From Zerene cesonia (Eukaryota > Arthropoda > Insecta > Lepidoptera > Pieridae): DNA of 64,000 nt. The stretch lies in contig NC_052119.1 of assembly GCF_012273895.1 (NCBI RefSeq), positions 7,821,990 to 7,885,989 on the forward strand. Reading direction: 5' to 3'. Of the stretch, positions 25,810-39,367 are shown piece after piece. Both the position numbers and the translations under genes were made by a program. Numbering within the stretch: the stretch's first letter is position 1; every line of letters begins with the position of its first letter. The notes beneath the pieces were generated by a model. The model had not been told where the DNA came from. It saw only the letters and a program-made list of their open reading frames with translations, and searched no databases.

Positions 25810-28800
25810 TAATATATGTAGACTAATTTATATTCCGATCGATAAAGGGCACGTGTTCCCCAGCACGAACATTGCAAAGAAAAACAACCATTCCCAAAAC
25901 GCAATATCTAACACGTCCATATAATGATCAGCGCAAAATTTACGAGCGCGAAAAACGAGGGACAGAAAGGGTTACGTCAGGTTGATAATTTGAATTTCAA
26001 GACACCGGTAATGAAATCCCTTAATGAGTGTATAATAATCTATATTTTAGCTTGACCAACCGGCTGGGTGCTATATTCGATTGTCCATGACGCATATTCA
26101 CGATGAGTTTTCGCGGCGGGGGTTACCGCGCCTAATTTCTCGGCGCGACGCGGTCTGCGATTTATTTAAAATGAAATTCGTTTGTCACACCCCGCTGTGA
26201 GGGCATCAATGATTCGCTCAAGGGCTCTAGATTAGACGCCGAATGTTAATTAAGACAAAACAGCTTACAAATTACATAAAATTTATGGGATGCTGACAGT
26301 TTGGCTAATATATTTCGTAGTTTTGTGGTTTATAAATTGAATTATACAGCAGCAAAATATTGCAACAGTTTCGAGAAAACTTAACGTTATATTTGCTTAA
26401 ATAGAAATAGATAACTTGACTTATGTATGCTATTTTATTTTATACTTATATCTTACTAGACATATTAATACAAAGCTGAAGAGTCCGTTTCAAAAACCGA
26501 TGGATATAGTAGATAGTAAAATAGTTAAATATAAATTACACTGATTTTCTAAAAGTTTAAATGCATTTGATTGTTTGCGAAATATTTCAAAATTAAGCAA
26601 GACAAATGATTAAAAGCCCCATAAAAAACAACCACACCAAATCAAACGCACATCACCCTTACAGCAATCAAAGCGAAACCAGCCCACGCGCCACCGTCAC
26701 GTAAGACAGTCCTAATTACCAACGCATTACAACTCGCATAATCATCGCCAGAGTTTAGCAACAATCTTCCCCAGTACCGTGGAACTTAATCGATTCGCGT
26801 CAAACCTCGCGCCGCGCAGCATTCGACACCGCGCCTGATCCATCACCGGTAACGAGACGAGATTTATTTTAACGGAAAGCGTTTCATACGTGACAAGTAT
26901 ACTTAATGGGTAATTGAATGAACGCCGTTTCGTTTAGCGTCCTTTAAGGATTCTGCACGGTGAGCTCTTACACTCTTATGCGGTGAAAAAGTCTCGACGT
27001 AAGTAATTTAATTGTTGCTGATATTACATTACATATAATATCGAATAAAGAGTAAAAGTTCTACATTCAATGTTTTACTGAAGATTAAAAGCGATAATCA
27101 TTCAGCCTCTTTATTGTTAAATTTTAAAACAAAGGCAGCAATAAATAACAGCCTACGCAATTTATAAGAAAAAAGTTTGAGTCAAATTTAATTAGAGCCA
27201 AAAACCCTGGCTCAACTGCCGCGACCACTTCATCTTTCACGAAGGCTTGTAAAATAGGCGAATAATAGCCAACTACGTCCGTGGGCGGAACGATTTGTTA
27301 ACGCAAATCCCACATAGGCCGTAGTCTATTAATTTCCCCGGCTCTTCCTTCATTTAATGCGCCCGTAATAGTCAGGTACGAACAGATGACGCGATAGTGA
27401 TGTATTGGATTACAATTATCATATCGACCTTTAGATCGGGAGGGCTTTATAGTCTCGATAAAATAAGCAGCTGAAGCGCTTTTGAAATAAAACGACACCT
27501 CAAATGAGGCGAACGGGTCAGTATGTGAGAATCGGAGAGACGGGTAGCCCGATATCTCGTTTGGAGATCGGAGAATTATTTTATGCCTCCCATAGGCGCA
27601 TTTTTATTAGCTTAGGTGTTTTGGAATTATTTTTTTTATTTTAAGATTATATGCCAAATTTTTATGTAAATTAATTGACATTTTTTAATATACATTTTAG
27701 TCGTTCTCTTAAAACGTGTTTCGTTGAAAATGGAAATAAAATATCGAAATATAAACACCGTATGCCAAATAGCTTGCCAGATATGCCGTTATATTTACCT
27801 TTATATAGTGTATCTTCATACAGAAAAGACACCAAATCCACGTGATGCAGAAGTTTACATAATTAGCATCAAATACGCCTGCTAATAACAGCAATAATTT
27901 AACGTGCATAAATAAACCTTAATCATTATCTGAACGGAACTCAAGTCGAACGCAATTAGGGCAGGAAGAGATACTGTGAGAGCATTGGACAAACATTGAT
28001 GCAAAACGAGATGTTGACCCCGACGTGGCGCGGAGGTGTCAAAACTCATGGCAGGCAATTGACACAAGTTGGCCTGGCGCGTGAGAATATTTGAACAAAT
28101 AACCCCTCGGTTTATTCTAGTACCGGTAATGAATCATTACTTTAACGGTTAACTAACACTTGGGAAAATCGAATACCGTAGGCCTAGGTACGTCGACCTC
28201 CACACTATTTACATAAAAATCTAACCAGACATCCGAGACATTACAATTATCGCAACTGAACATCACATATTTCATATCGCCCATAAATAATGGAAATATC
28301 GATGTTTTATACGACACACCTCATATAGGTGTCATTTGATATTTGCTCATAATGTAAAACATCTCAATATGTATGCGCGAATATTAAATAAAAGGTCGAT
28401 TAAGACTTTACATATTTGTGATACCGTTACATTTAAAAATATTTGAAAACTTTATAAGCCGCGTATTTATTTACGTCCATACATTTATTATACTCGTACA
28501 ATTAATAAAAATATATTGGCATATAATACTAGATGTTTAATGTTTTATTTCGACATAAATAACAAGTTGGTCACGGAATATGATAAGCAAGCGTTATAAG
28601 CAAAGTCTACTGAATATATTGTCTATAAAATGCTATTTTTAAATGTATAGACATTATAGCTTGTTTGTCATGTTACTACAGTTTCAACATGCGAAGGTTA
28701 AATTTAGGTGTGTCCATGGAAGTGGTACATGGTCTTCAAATGGCTTCGTAATACAAATTTTGATTTATTTACAAACAAAAGTGCTCATTATTGCTGCTTA

Positions 28801-31068
28801 CTTGTAAATACTAATGCATAAAGATTTAGCTATTCATTTAACATACAGGAAGAATTTATTTCTCATGACTTGAGAAATTTATAAACTCGTACATACATGA
28901 TATAACCAGGCCGATGCTTTTTTAGAAGCACGACTACGACAATTTATTATAGATATATACAGCAATGTCCTGTATAACGTAGCCACCGTAAATCATAAAA
29001 CGCACCCCACACCGCGTCCGGGTCCATAAACTTATAAATTATTTAACGACAGCGCTGCATTCACACCATATTTACACCTACTTTCCAAATGTTTAATTTT
29101 GACGTACGTCGCGCTTGCCGGGGCTCGTTAAATCACATAATTATTCATAATAACGACTCGTTTAAAGTAAATATTGTAGGATTTACGAGCAACGACAGTG
29201 AAATAACTGGTCGGTAAATATACTTTAAGAGACCATATCGCATTGGGTACATAAATATGTCATTCGGAGACATTTCATTACCTCCAGTGAAGCACACAAT
29301 TCGATACGGAAGCCACATACATTTTTATATAGAAAACACCGACTGTTGTCAAATCGGAGTGAAGCTCGTCGAATTCAATTAAACAGAGATAGGGTCGTTT
29401 ATTTTATTTGCAAATATTATACTACAGTACGAGAAAAGTATGAAATACACGTAGTGTCTAAAATGTAGATGGTGAAGATTGATAATACATACTTTAGTTA
29501 GTTTCATTAACAACGAATTTCTTTACAATTGCTAAATATTAAAACCGTGTACCGTGTACTCCCTCCATGTGTGAATTACAAAACCGAGCCATCTAATGAT
29601 AGGCACAAAAATATATGTAATACCAGAATGCAATTAGTTAAGAAAGGATGGACGATAGATTAAATTGCGATCATTTATCATTCATAAACAAAATCATAAA
29701 GTGTACACGTCACTACCAATGCACTTTTGTGACCTAATCATACTACTTTATCTCCGCCAAAACGTTTCAACACGCCTGCTGCATCTTATTTTTATATTTA
29801 ATACCAAACACACATCTCGCAAACATATCATCCAACAATCAAGCAATTAAAACAATAAGCTATGATTAAATTATTCGTCGTGGGTAAAGACATTACATGT
29901 CTAGTTGAGCAATAACAGTGCATCCACAAGTTAACACGTCTCAGACACCGGTTCAGTAAATCAAAAACTATGACTAATAACAACCATTTAACATACAACA
30001 TTTAATAAGCAATTTACACAAACATTACAAGCGATTCAAAGACATCGCAAAGTAATCATCATTTATCTTTAACTAATAGACAATTCTCCGTGAAAAACTA
30101 CGATACGTATCGAGGTAATTTGTACACTCTGCAATTAAGACGTCACAGCCGCGTAAAGATTTATACTTTGTAATTAGACTCGCCTAATTTTACCATAAAT
30201 ATTGATCAGCACTTACGGGAACGAAATTTAGACAATCGTTTGTTAAAATAAATAACTGTGAACACAATCATAAATTAGACTAGCCATCCAAGTTCGCACG
30301 AGTTGTACATCCTAATGTATCGACAACAGGAACTGACATTATAATTGTTATGAGAAATTATAAAGAGCATTGTATCTACTCGTATAACATATTCAAAAAG
30401 TGCTCATAAATCACTATCTATCGGTTATATTCACATTACAATCTGCTTTGCTTTGCACTCTCTAAATATTGACTGGGAAAAAAGGTTATGTAGAGAAAAA
30501 TGTGTAAATAAAATTCGTTCGTCAATTTATACATGTAACATTGTAACCAGTATACGGAGAATTACTTGCATTTTACAAACGCTTTAAATAATTTGCCTAC
30601 AAACCTCTATGATTACCCAATCGCCGATCCCCGCATCGCAAACAAACGATCACAAATTCCGACAAACAACCAGTGATCCAGTTCCATCATACCTCTAAAT
30701 GCCTTACATCTAAATGCCTTCAAATGTACAAGGCACGAGGCACGAGAACAAAACAATGACATCTCGCTAAGTGGCGTCTTATGCTTTTCAGCCAAATATT
30801 TGTACAAAAACTGAGCGCTCGTCCACGTCGCAAACAAACAGTGTCAGCGCAAACGTCCACTCGCCCCACTTTGTTGTGGAGGTATCAGCGATTCGGATAA
30901 TACGATAATATCAAGCGGCTGTTCAAACAGCAATTACTTTGTAAAGAATTGACTGAGACTGAGCGTTACAACTCTGATTAATCTACAAAACGAATGAACG
31001 CTAATAATGCAAGCAAGTTCACAAGTGTCTAACATTCATAGTGGTCATAGGTTCAAAATTTTTCAAGT
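25810..31068. other. Gene desert right of the first gap
   Basis: No supported gene. A GC-richer stretch lies at about 26640-26960. A short direct repeat CTAAATGCCTT occurs twice near 30693-30720. Confidence 0.5.
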
Positions 31069-31376
31069 TTTGACGTGACAACGTCTTTAATTAGGTAGCG
31101 GCTTGGAGTCACTTATGAAAAATTGTAACGCCCGGTAACGTTACGATGAGTCACCGAACTATCATCGGTCCGCCGCGCGCGCAGCACTAGAGAATTAGGC
31201 GCATTGCATCGGCGCGTGCTTGTGTCTCTGTCTCTGTCTTTTTAGTAAACAAAATATATTTTCTCTAGTTAAAATTTGTGCAATTCTTATTTTCATTCAA
31301 TTCCTTGTTCCTATTGTGCAATTTAATAATATTCATATCAATAAATATTAGGAGAAAAAGACGTTGTCACGTAAAA
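31069..31376. mobile_element. Inverted-repeat (MITE-like) element, about 300 bp
   Basis: Core inverted ends ACGTGACAACGTCTTT at 31073-31088 and its exact complement at 31357-31372, extendable to 20 bp with one mismatch (31069-31088/31357-31376). The interior has a GC-rich part (CCGCCGCGCGCGCAGCAC) and a TCTCTGTCTCTGTC run. No transposase. Class not known. Confidence 0.6.
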
Positions 31377-31492
31377 TCTTCGCCCGTAAAACCGACTTTA
31401 CAGGCAACCATTTTTTACAATACAATTATTTCATAGGCTCTTAATATTTTTAACAAGATATCATATTATCTATACATTATATAAAAATAAAT

Positions 31493-31560
31493 TCCTATTT
31501 TCCTTGGTCAAGCCATAACGCGAACGGCTCGACCGATTTCAAAAATTCTTTCACCATTAA
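31493..31560. repeat. Possible interspersed repeat fragment
   Basis: The stretch around AACGGCTCGACCGATTTCAA and ATTCTTTCACCATTA resembles wording in lepidopteran transposon remnants. Only one copy is here, so support is weak. Confidence 0.25.
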
Positions 31561-34500
31561 AACAAGAACATTTGAACATTCATTCTAAAGCGTTTTGAAA
31601 GTATTATCATACATTATTTTACACCCTTATCATTTCAAGAAATAGGACATAACGTAACGCAAAATAATACAAGAAACACGACAACGAGATCTAAATTAAC
31701 GTGCATTTTTCCCATAGTCGTACCCGCATTACATCCCCATAAATAACTTAGCCCTATAAGCTTAGCACGACAAACATTCTCAATAAAAAGTTCCCTGCAA
31801 AAACCATTAATAGTAATTCATGGGAAGGGTTCACTTTAATTATGAGAAAAAAACACGTAATAGTTCAAAAGAGTAACTTATACACAATATCTAGGATTCC
31901 ATTTTAATATTAACATTTAATAATACATGTTAATATTATACGTATATTCAGAGCCAAGTACGAAAAAAAAAAATGTAAAAAAGTCCTAATTCCGAAGTAT
32001 TTTTAAAATGAGACGATAAGAGTTCAATAAATTTTTTTTATTAATAATGAATTTTTTGCATATATTCAAGAAAATATAGAAAAGGGTCATAAATTATTTT
32101 AAATTAGCTTTCCGCCCGCAGATTCATTCAAGTTATCGCAACACAGTGTTTTCTCATTAAAATTCCTCGGTGCTGACTTTAAAATCCATCTTCTCAGCAG
32201 TTCATATGTAAAAATGTGACACAAAGACAGACAGTTCAAGTTACTTTCACACTTATAATATTAATACTGATTAATTCAGATGCTCGTAAGGCTTTGGGTT
32301 GAATATAACATACATTCTTCATCGTAATGAATTTAATTTGATTTTGATGCAAGAATTTTTTCGGCATAAACGGTATCCAATAACCGCGATTCTCTTAAAT
32401 AGTTTTTTTTAACTTACAAATTTCCAAACTTTCACGCATATATGTACCTATACCTATTTATGATAAGCCAATGTTTTAAAAAATACCATATAAATTATAA
32501 TAATATATCGTTTGCCTAATATTCCACAATAGCCTCGGATCTTAGCGACATCACGTCCCAAACTTCCCACCGCAGTCGGCGAGCAAACAAAGCGTACGCA
32601 ATAACGCTCAAATTCCGCACAAAACAGCCATATTTCAAAGCGATGCACTCCACCCCGTGTTCCTTTCTTCCGGACAATTTCTATTACCATATAGACGCTA
32701 CTTTTCAATTCTTTTCCATTAAACTTGCTGCATCGCCGTGCGTAGTCTCCGCTTCGCTTAGAAAACACATTTATAAAATGCTCTCTCGGCCGCTGCGGTC
32801 CCGAGCGTCTGCCGTTCTATTACGAATTTTTAAAGTATATTTTCAGAGGAATATTGCTGTGGGTCACAGGAAATACGCTGTGAAACGGTTGTATTTGTAG
32901 CGAGGAACAGTACCAATTAGCACCGTGCAATTGTTTAATATTAATTACATTTTTGTTTGTTTTCTTCACTAATTTGTTGCAGAGAGCTGCTGTTGTTATT
33001 TAAAATTTCAAAAAGTAAAGTATTATTTATTAAACTCGTATGAACACTAAAGGTTTTTCCAAAATCATAATATAAAATTTCCAAAAGTACATTACATTAT
33101 TCTGTCTACACTCTTTTCTAGCGTAAGAATCGTATCAAACAATTTTCATATAAAGCATAACTCACAATGATGAAAGATAAAATCAAAACAACATATCCAA
33201 AACTATCTCAATATACAGTTCATAAGGAAGAATTCATAATCCTCAGTCGTTGAAATCACAGCAGATGCATCACGGTAAAGGATTAAAATTCACAATTTGT
33301 CACAATAACAATATTCATAACCAAAACATTTACAACAATACGCGGTTCAACTATAATGGACCAAAACATTCCCTAACAAAAGCGTCGCGGTAGCCGCAGG
33401 ACTGTATATTTTAAACTATAAATAACGGCCATTTCATACGACAATAGAAATCAGACATCCTATATGGAATTCAATAAGCCGAGAAAAAAAATTTATTTAA
33501 CAAACACGAGATGGGTTCCGAGATAAGTCAGTCGAGTCTATTATTACCCCTTTCAATCCAATTCCGTGTAAGTTTCTATTTTAAACCCACCTTGTGTACG
33601 TCTTTATAAAACATTCGAACAACAGTTGAAACACAAAACACACAAACAAAGAGTTTATCAAACAGGTCTTCTGTTACGATGCGATTGATTTCTCCAGTCG
33701 ATAAGCGAACTTTTATATTGTTATGTTCTAAATGTTTTACTCTCACGAGTGTGCTGATTTCAATGTTATTTCAATATATATTTCCACGTTAGAAGACAAA
33801 AATTTCTTTAAATGATAAAGATTTGCAGAATAACTATATTATCTTTAGAAAAATATCCTATCTCGCCCGAAACTTAGGTACCTCAAGATGTTTTGACATA
33901 TGTATGTCCCAACACTTTTTGTACATAATTTACTCCAACATACAAACCAATAAAACAAATTTAATTTACCCATGAACAGAATGACTTAAAATATTTTAAG
34001 AATACATGCATTAATTAAAAAACTCGGCGCATCGCGGGCAGTGATACAGTCTCATCAACGTAATCCGTGTACCGGCATATCTTAGCATGCACGAATCGCG
34101 CTCACGATCGGACCTCATGATCGAAACACATCCACTTACATTCCCTATTACCATAAAAGATTTACCGTATGACGACTCTTTTAGTCTCCGTGGAATATGA
34201 ATTCGTTAGTACACGATATTGCATACATTGTCATAACATTTGTACTTATATGCTCGACGCGGGGCTCGTTTTGTTTCCATCGATAAAAAATAATGCGTCA
34301 CGGTGCATGTTGTATGGTAAACCTTCAATTGCCTACATGCTACTGTAATGCTATTAAATTACTGTAGAGAATTCTTCAGAATCATTTTTATCACAGCCAA
34401 AATATTCCAAAACATTGATATCGAATAACATGAAAAAACAATTGATTTAAAAACATGCGTGTTTTTTTATGCAAATAATAAGGCACATAATAATATATCA

Positions 34501-36410
34501 TTAGTATATACATCACGTAATCAACTCGAAATAGTATTACAAACTCTATAATATGATATTTATATTTTATGTGACAGCTTAACAAAATTATACAAGGACT
34601 AGGATAAAAACTAATAAAGCAAACATTACACACAATAAATATAAAAGTCTCCAAAGAAACAATCGCGAATCCCCAATAACTTACTATTTCTCTTTCTCTT
34701 CATGATCTATTCAGAAACATTTAAAATACACATCGAATCGAAGCAGATACTAATCGATTTGTATACCATCAAATGAGACGTTAGGTGATCAGTCAGGGTC
34801 GCAGGTAATCGCGGGCGACATAAGAACACTCGCGGGCACGCATGGCCGCCGGCCGTCCCTCGCCATTAGCCGCAACACTTTGACGCGGGTTCCACAGCAT
34901 TGCAGACCGTACACCACTTAACATCTAATGAAACCTTTAGCGCTGATGAATTGGTGTACGTTACTGATCGCGTGTAAGGATAGACATTCGCACCACGAGA
35001 TGATCTTAATGACATGTAAACCGGTTTCAAATTAGCGCAACACTTGTAACATTTCAAACAACTGTTTGATTGGTTAATTGTCTCTAATATCGTTGTTTTA
35101 TTTATAAGGTGAAAGTGTGATATCTTATTTTTATCAAGAGGCAGATGCACCGTGTACAGCTGTTTCATTTATGGATTTTACATTTTGGACATGTACCTTA
35201 TCTTGATGTCCCTAACAGAATTAAAAATAATCTCATTGTCAGGGTAATTGGTTTATTATTTAGAGTTAATCATTTAAAATCGAGAACCAATAAAGTGACA
35301 TGATTAATAACAAGAAACCCATTCATCAAAGAATAATTCTTACAAAAACTATCGCGCTCAAAAATTTAGAAACCAATATTCCAATGAAACACTCAATCGA
35401 AAGGCTATGTAACTAAGCTTTAACGCCGCACACACGCGAACGCACCGGCCCCCCGGTGCTAACAAATAACTCCGTAACATATCGAACATTTAATTCTGGC
35501 TTTTTTATTAAAGGACACTGTGTTAGATAATAATAGATGGCGTAATAGTGTCTTGTCACCCGCGTTAGTACCACGGCCTGGCGGGGCGTCACCCCGTTGC
35601 GTGAACCCAGCGTATTGTATACAACACCCTTAAAAATTACAGAATAAATAATTGTAAAAAGGAACGCGGCTCGGCCTCTCGGAAATATTTATTTAAATAA
35701 GTCCCCATCAACCCGACCGTAAAAACACGGCGAGAGTTGAAGGGCCGGCCGTTTTATTAATATTAAACGAATGGTACAGTTGACACAAATTGGCGATAAG
35801 CAAAGCGAAGGAGTTAAATATGGCGTGCTTCGTTTCGTTCGTTTTTACAACACTACAGTTTCCTTATCGATTAGTGCATATTATTTTTCTTTTATGCTAC
35901 TCACTGATAAATAGCTCGTATAAGTATATGCTAAAAATATATATAAATTCAAATCTCTACCTTAAACTTAACCTTCATTAAAAAAACAGACTTTACGAAA
36001 TCATTTATCTCTATATAAATTAATTTCAATGTCTTAAGAAGATTACGTTTTTTCAAAGTTTTAGATACATATTTCATTCACCTTCAGACTAAGCAATTTA
36101 AGCGTACATCTAATGATTACGTAACACGAATGTCTATATAAAATAAAAATCCGTAGCGTTGTGGTGAAAATCTCTCATTATTAAAGTACGTGGAACGTTC
36201 AGATGTCAGCTTAGTGTCGCGTACAAACCAACATCCCCCCCGAGTCACCGCTTACTTCTAAATGCAAGCCGTAATACACGTATAACAAACACACGTGTCC
36301 CCAAATCGTTTCGGGTTCCACAATTTACATTACATTCAATTTCAGATTAAAACAAAACCCACAATTTTCATGAGATCTAGTTACACATGAAATGTACGAT
36401 TTATATTACA
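31561..36410. other. Gene desert
   Basis: No supported gene. AACCGGTT at 35019-35026. GC-richer patches at about 34800-34920 and 35545-35620. Confidence 0.5.
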
Positions 36411-36597
36411 CTAGCAGTTCGCCCCGGCTTCGCCCGTGTTACAAATATAGCCTATGTCACCTAGCGAAATTGCAACTTTCTAATGGTGAAAGAATTTTCA
36501 AAATCCGTCCAGCTCCGTTCTCCGCTCCGTTTTTAAGTTTATCCATTAACAAACAAACAAAAATACAAATTCTTCCTCTTTATAATATTAGTGTAGA
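36411..36597 (-). mobile_element. Complete short Helitron, second family
   Basis: Read on the minus strand, it begins TCTACACTAATATTATAAAGAGG and ends in CTAG, with flanking A and T on the minus strand (plus-strand T at 36598 and A at 36410). The 3' end is GC-rich. Contains a CAAACAAACAAA-type stretch. 187 bp, non-coding. Confidence 0.65.
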
Positions 36598-39270
36598 TAT
36601 ACGAATCAGCAAAACGGTACAATATTAGTATAACAGTATTAACAATGATGATTGAAATGTTAAACTTTTTAATAGTATCTAACTTTAGATAGAATAGTGG
36701 GCTACAAGAACTTGAATACGCTTCTTATTCTTTAACGAAACTACATTCTGCATAAACCTACACTCACACACTTCGCAGCATCGTATCCTTTCTCGAGCTC
36801 CCACAAAATAATCTCACTTTCAATCTCCACGATAATTTGTCCAATAGTGACACTTTCAAACGACAGCCAATGAGTCAGCGAGAGTGGAATGTCGCCTGAA
36901 CATTGGGCTCTGCTTCGTAAAAGGACTAGGACAATACGGTATGCCAATTAAAGCGTCAAACGGACACGAACTGTGTGTAATTCCAAGTGTACAATATCGG
37001 ACAATTATTATTTTGTGATGGCATTTCACGTTGAATCCAACATAACTATTCTATTAGAATATGACTTGCACTGTGACATAACTTCACAATAAAACAATAT
37101 GAAGTGAACTAGTTACTCGCAAATGAAACGAATATTTGACTTTAAGAAACCACTCATTCATATCATTGAATCGTTTTTAAATCAAAACGATTGTGGGCAT
37201 ACCTGAATTAAATCATCTCCCACGCATAATGTTTCTACCATAAAGGCGATATAAATAATGTTTTAAAAGGAAAGAGCCATTGTCAAATGTGCGAGGCACT
37301 TCACCCCGGAACGTGGTGCGAGCGATACGCGCTGGGAGCCCTGCTGCGAACTCGGGATTTCTTCTTAAATTATCGCAAACAATCACATTACCATATCACT
37401 AACGTAATGCAGACGAAACCGTGCGCCTTAAACGGTCCGCACAGCCCTTTGTTGTCCCAAATTTATGAATGCCGTAAATACCTTCGTATCACACCGAGTC
37501 GTGGATTATTGGCGATACTGTGTTAACATTGTTTTACGACATTTAACACGAACAATAAATAAGTTAAAACAACGCATCGTTTTTGAAATGTAAATACATT
37601 AAAGCTTTATTTTCAAGCTAAAAATTATGGGCCACGCCGAATTTAACTGTTACAATATTATAAAACGGTTATATTGCAGCAATTTATGCGTCTCGATTAA
37701 ATGTGTTAATACCAATTTTAATACAATGACGTCATCCCAACAAATAACATTTAACATCTCTACATGGTACCTACATACAGCACAAGAATACATACATAAA
37801 TATAAACACACAATTCACCTCACATAAAGATGCTCCTTAACCGGTTGAAAATCTATCCACTACAACGAGCATTTAACTGCAATTCAAGCCAACATTAATA
37901 ATGTAGGCAAGATCCCATCATGTTCGAGTAATATTCAAATCGGGCGCACAAAAGAATCCTATCCCGCCGCTCGGGTTACAAAGCGCAAGTAACACAATAC
38001 GCGCCCTGCACTGCGAGCCTATGAACCCGCCTCGTTACTGATAATTGTGAAAAAACATTCTCCTGCTCCTGTCCTTGCTTTGCTTTTATTGAATATTTGC
38101 TCACGGAACACTAGAATCGGAAACTTTTAACTATGATCGTATTAATTTTTTTCGCGTTGTGTTTTCGATTACTCATGCATATAATTAATTTCAATTGGCG
38201 TATTATTCGAACAAAGGATTTTGTGTATCATCATTACATTCCTAATTGCCAGATTATGTATTTGATTTCGATTATAAAATGTAAATAGAATAGATTGTAT
38301 TGGCAGATATTTATAATAACTAACAAAACTAGTTGACCTGTCAGACGTCGCTCACCTGAATTTTGTTACATACAACTTATTTTTAAATTAGTTCAAAGTT
38401 ACAGTTATCTGAACCGCTCATTTCGCAAGAATATACTACAAAACATAACAAGAAAAAAATCTAAATAAAATCTGTTAATTCAAATATATTAGGCATGCTA
38501 CTGGCATATTTGACGCATAATAAAATTTGTAATTTTTTGCTTACAGCCCAGGGGTAAATCTGTCCATTTTACAACATTTCTATAAAATGTCTCACAAAAC
38601 ATCATAATCCACACGTTTGTAACATTCTTTAGAACCGCTAACAAAATGTATACACGCACAAACTATAGGTACTCTATTACAGTAGGGAACCGTGATTGTA
38701 TGGTGTGTGTATGAATTTCTTTTGACGACTATGATCTATACAGCCAATAAGGTAGCGCCGAATGAAATAACACTAGTTGAAAAATAAAGCTTGATTGACA
38801 CGTGATCCGTGCCGTGGTAAATTTTGGGCCGCATTCAATCGTTCATTTTTTTATTCTTGCCTTTTATTGCCTTATTGTTGAGTTCATAATATTAACCCGC
38901 CGTAACGCGAAATATGAATAATAGAGCGCCGTAAAACGTTTTTGGTGCCCCTTCATAATGGAGGAAGGCGTAGGGAATCTTTATGAATTAACATATCATT
39001 GAATACGCATTAGGTTTATTGTTATTTTTTCAGCTATATCAATTATTACTGGAAGGAAATATCCTCATTGTCACTCCTGACGTTTAAATATGATCGTTTA
39101 TTACATTAATTTTAAAATACGAGCAATATTTAAAATATATAAAAATGCGTATCAATATAAGTTTTATTGTAACTGTAGAACTAAAGAGTCAATATTACAT
39201 TATAAAAATAATTAGTAATTGATAAATACACCATTTATACCACACAGTTACTTTATTGAGCTGATTACTT
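36598..39270. other. Gene desert
   Basis: No supported gene. AACCGGTT at 37839-37846. GC-richer islands at about 37280-37510 and 37930-38040. Confidence 0.5.
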
Positions 39271-39332
39271 TTAGCCCCGGTTGCCTGGTAGAGTTCACTA
39301 CAGACTGCTAAGGCCGCCATGTAGTCTATACC
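39271..39332 (+). mobile_element. Possible LINE 3'-end fragment
   Basis: AGCCCCGGTTGCCTGGTAGAG followed by CTAAGGCCGCCATGTAG resembles the 3' ends of lepidopteran LINEs as I remember them. It runs straight into the hairpin at 39333. Single copy, no coding sequence. Confidence 0.35.
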
Positions 39333-39367
39333 CTTTTTTTTGTACATGTAACATGTACAAAAAAAAG
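39333..39367. repeat. 35-bp near-perfect palindrome
   Basis: Two exact 17-bp arms (39333-39349 and 39351-39367) around one base: C, eight T and GTACATGT against its complement. Directly follows the LINE-like fragment. Confidence 0.85.

Noticed and set aside
24723..25924. Long open frames over the first N run
   Set aside because: Created by unknown bases in the gap.
34389..34398. TATCACAGCC, the miR-2 family seed
   Set aside because: Flanking sequence does not fold into a precursor with a complementary arm, so the match is to the seed only.
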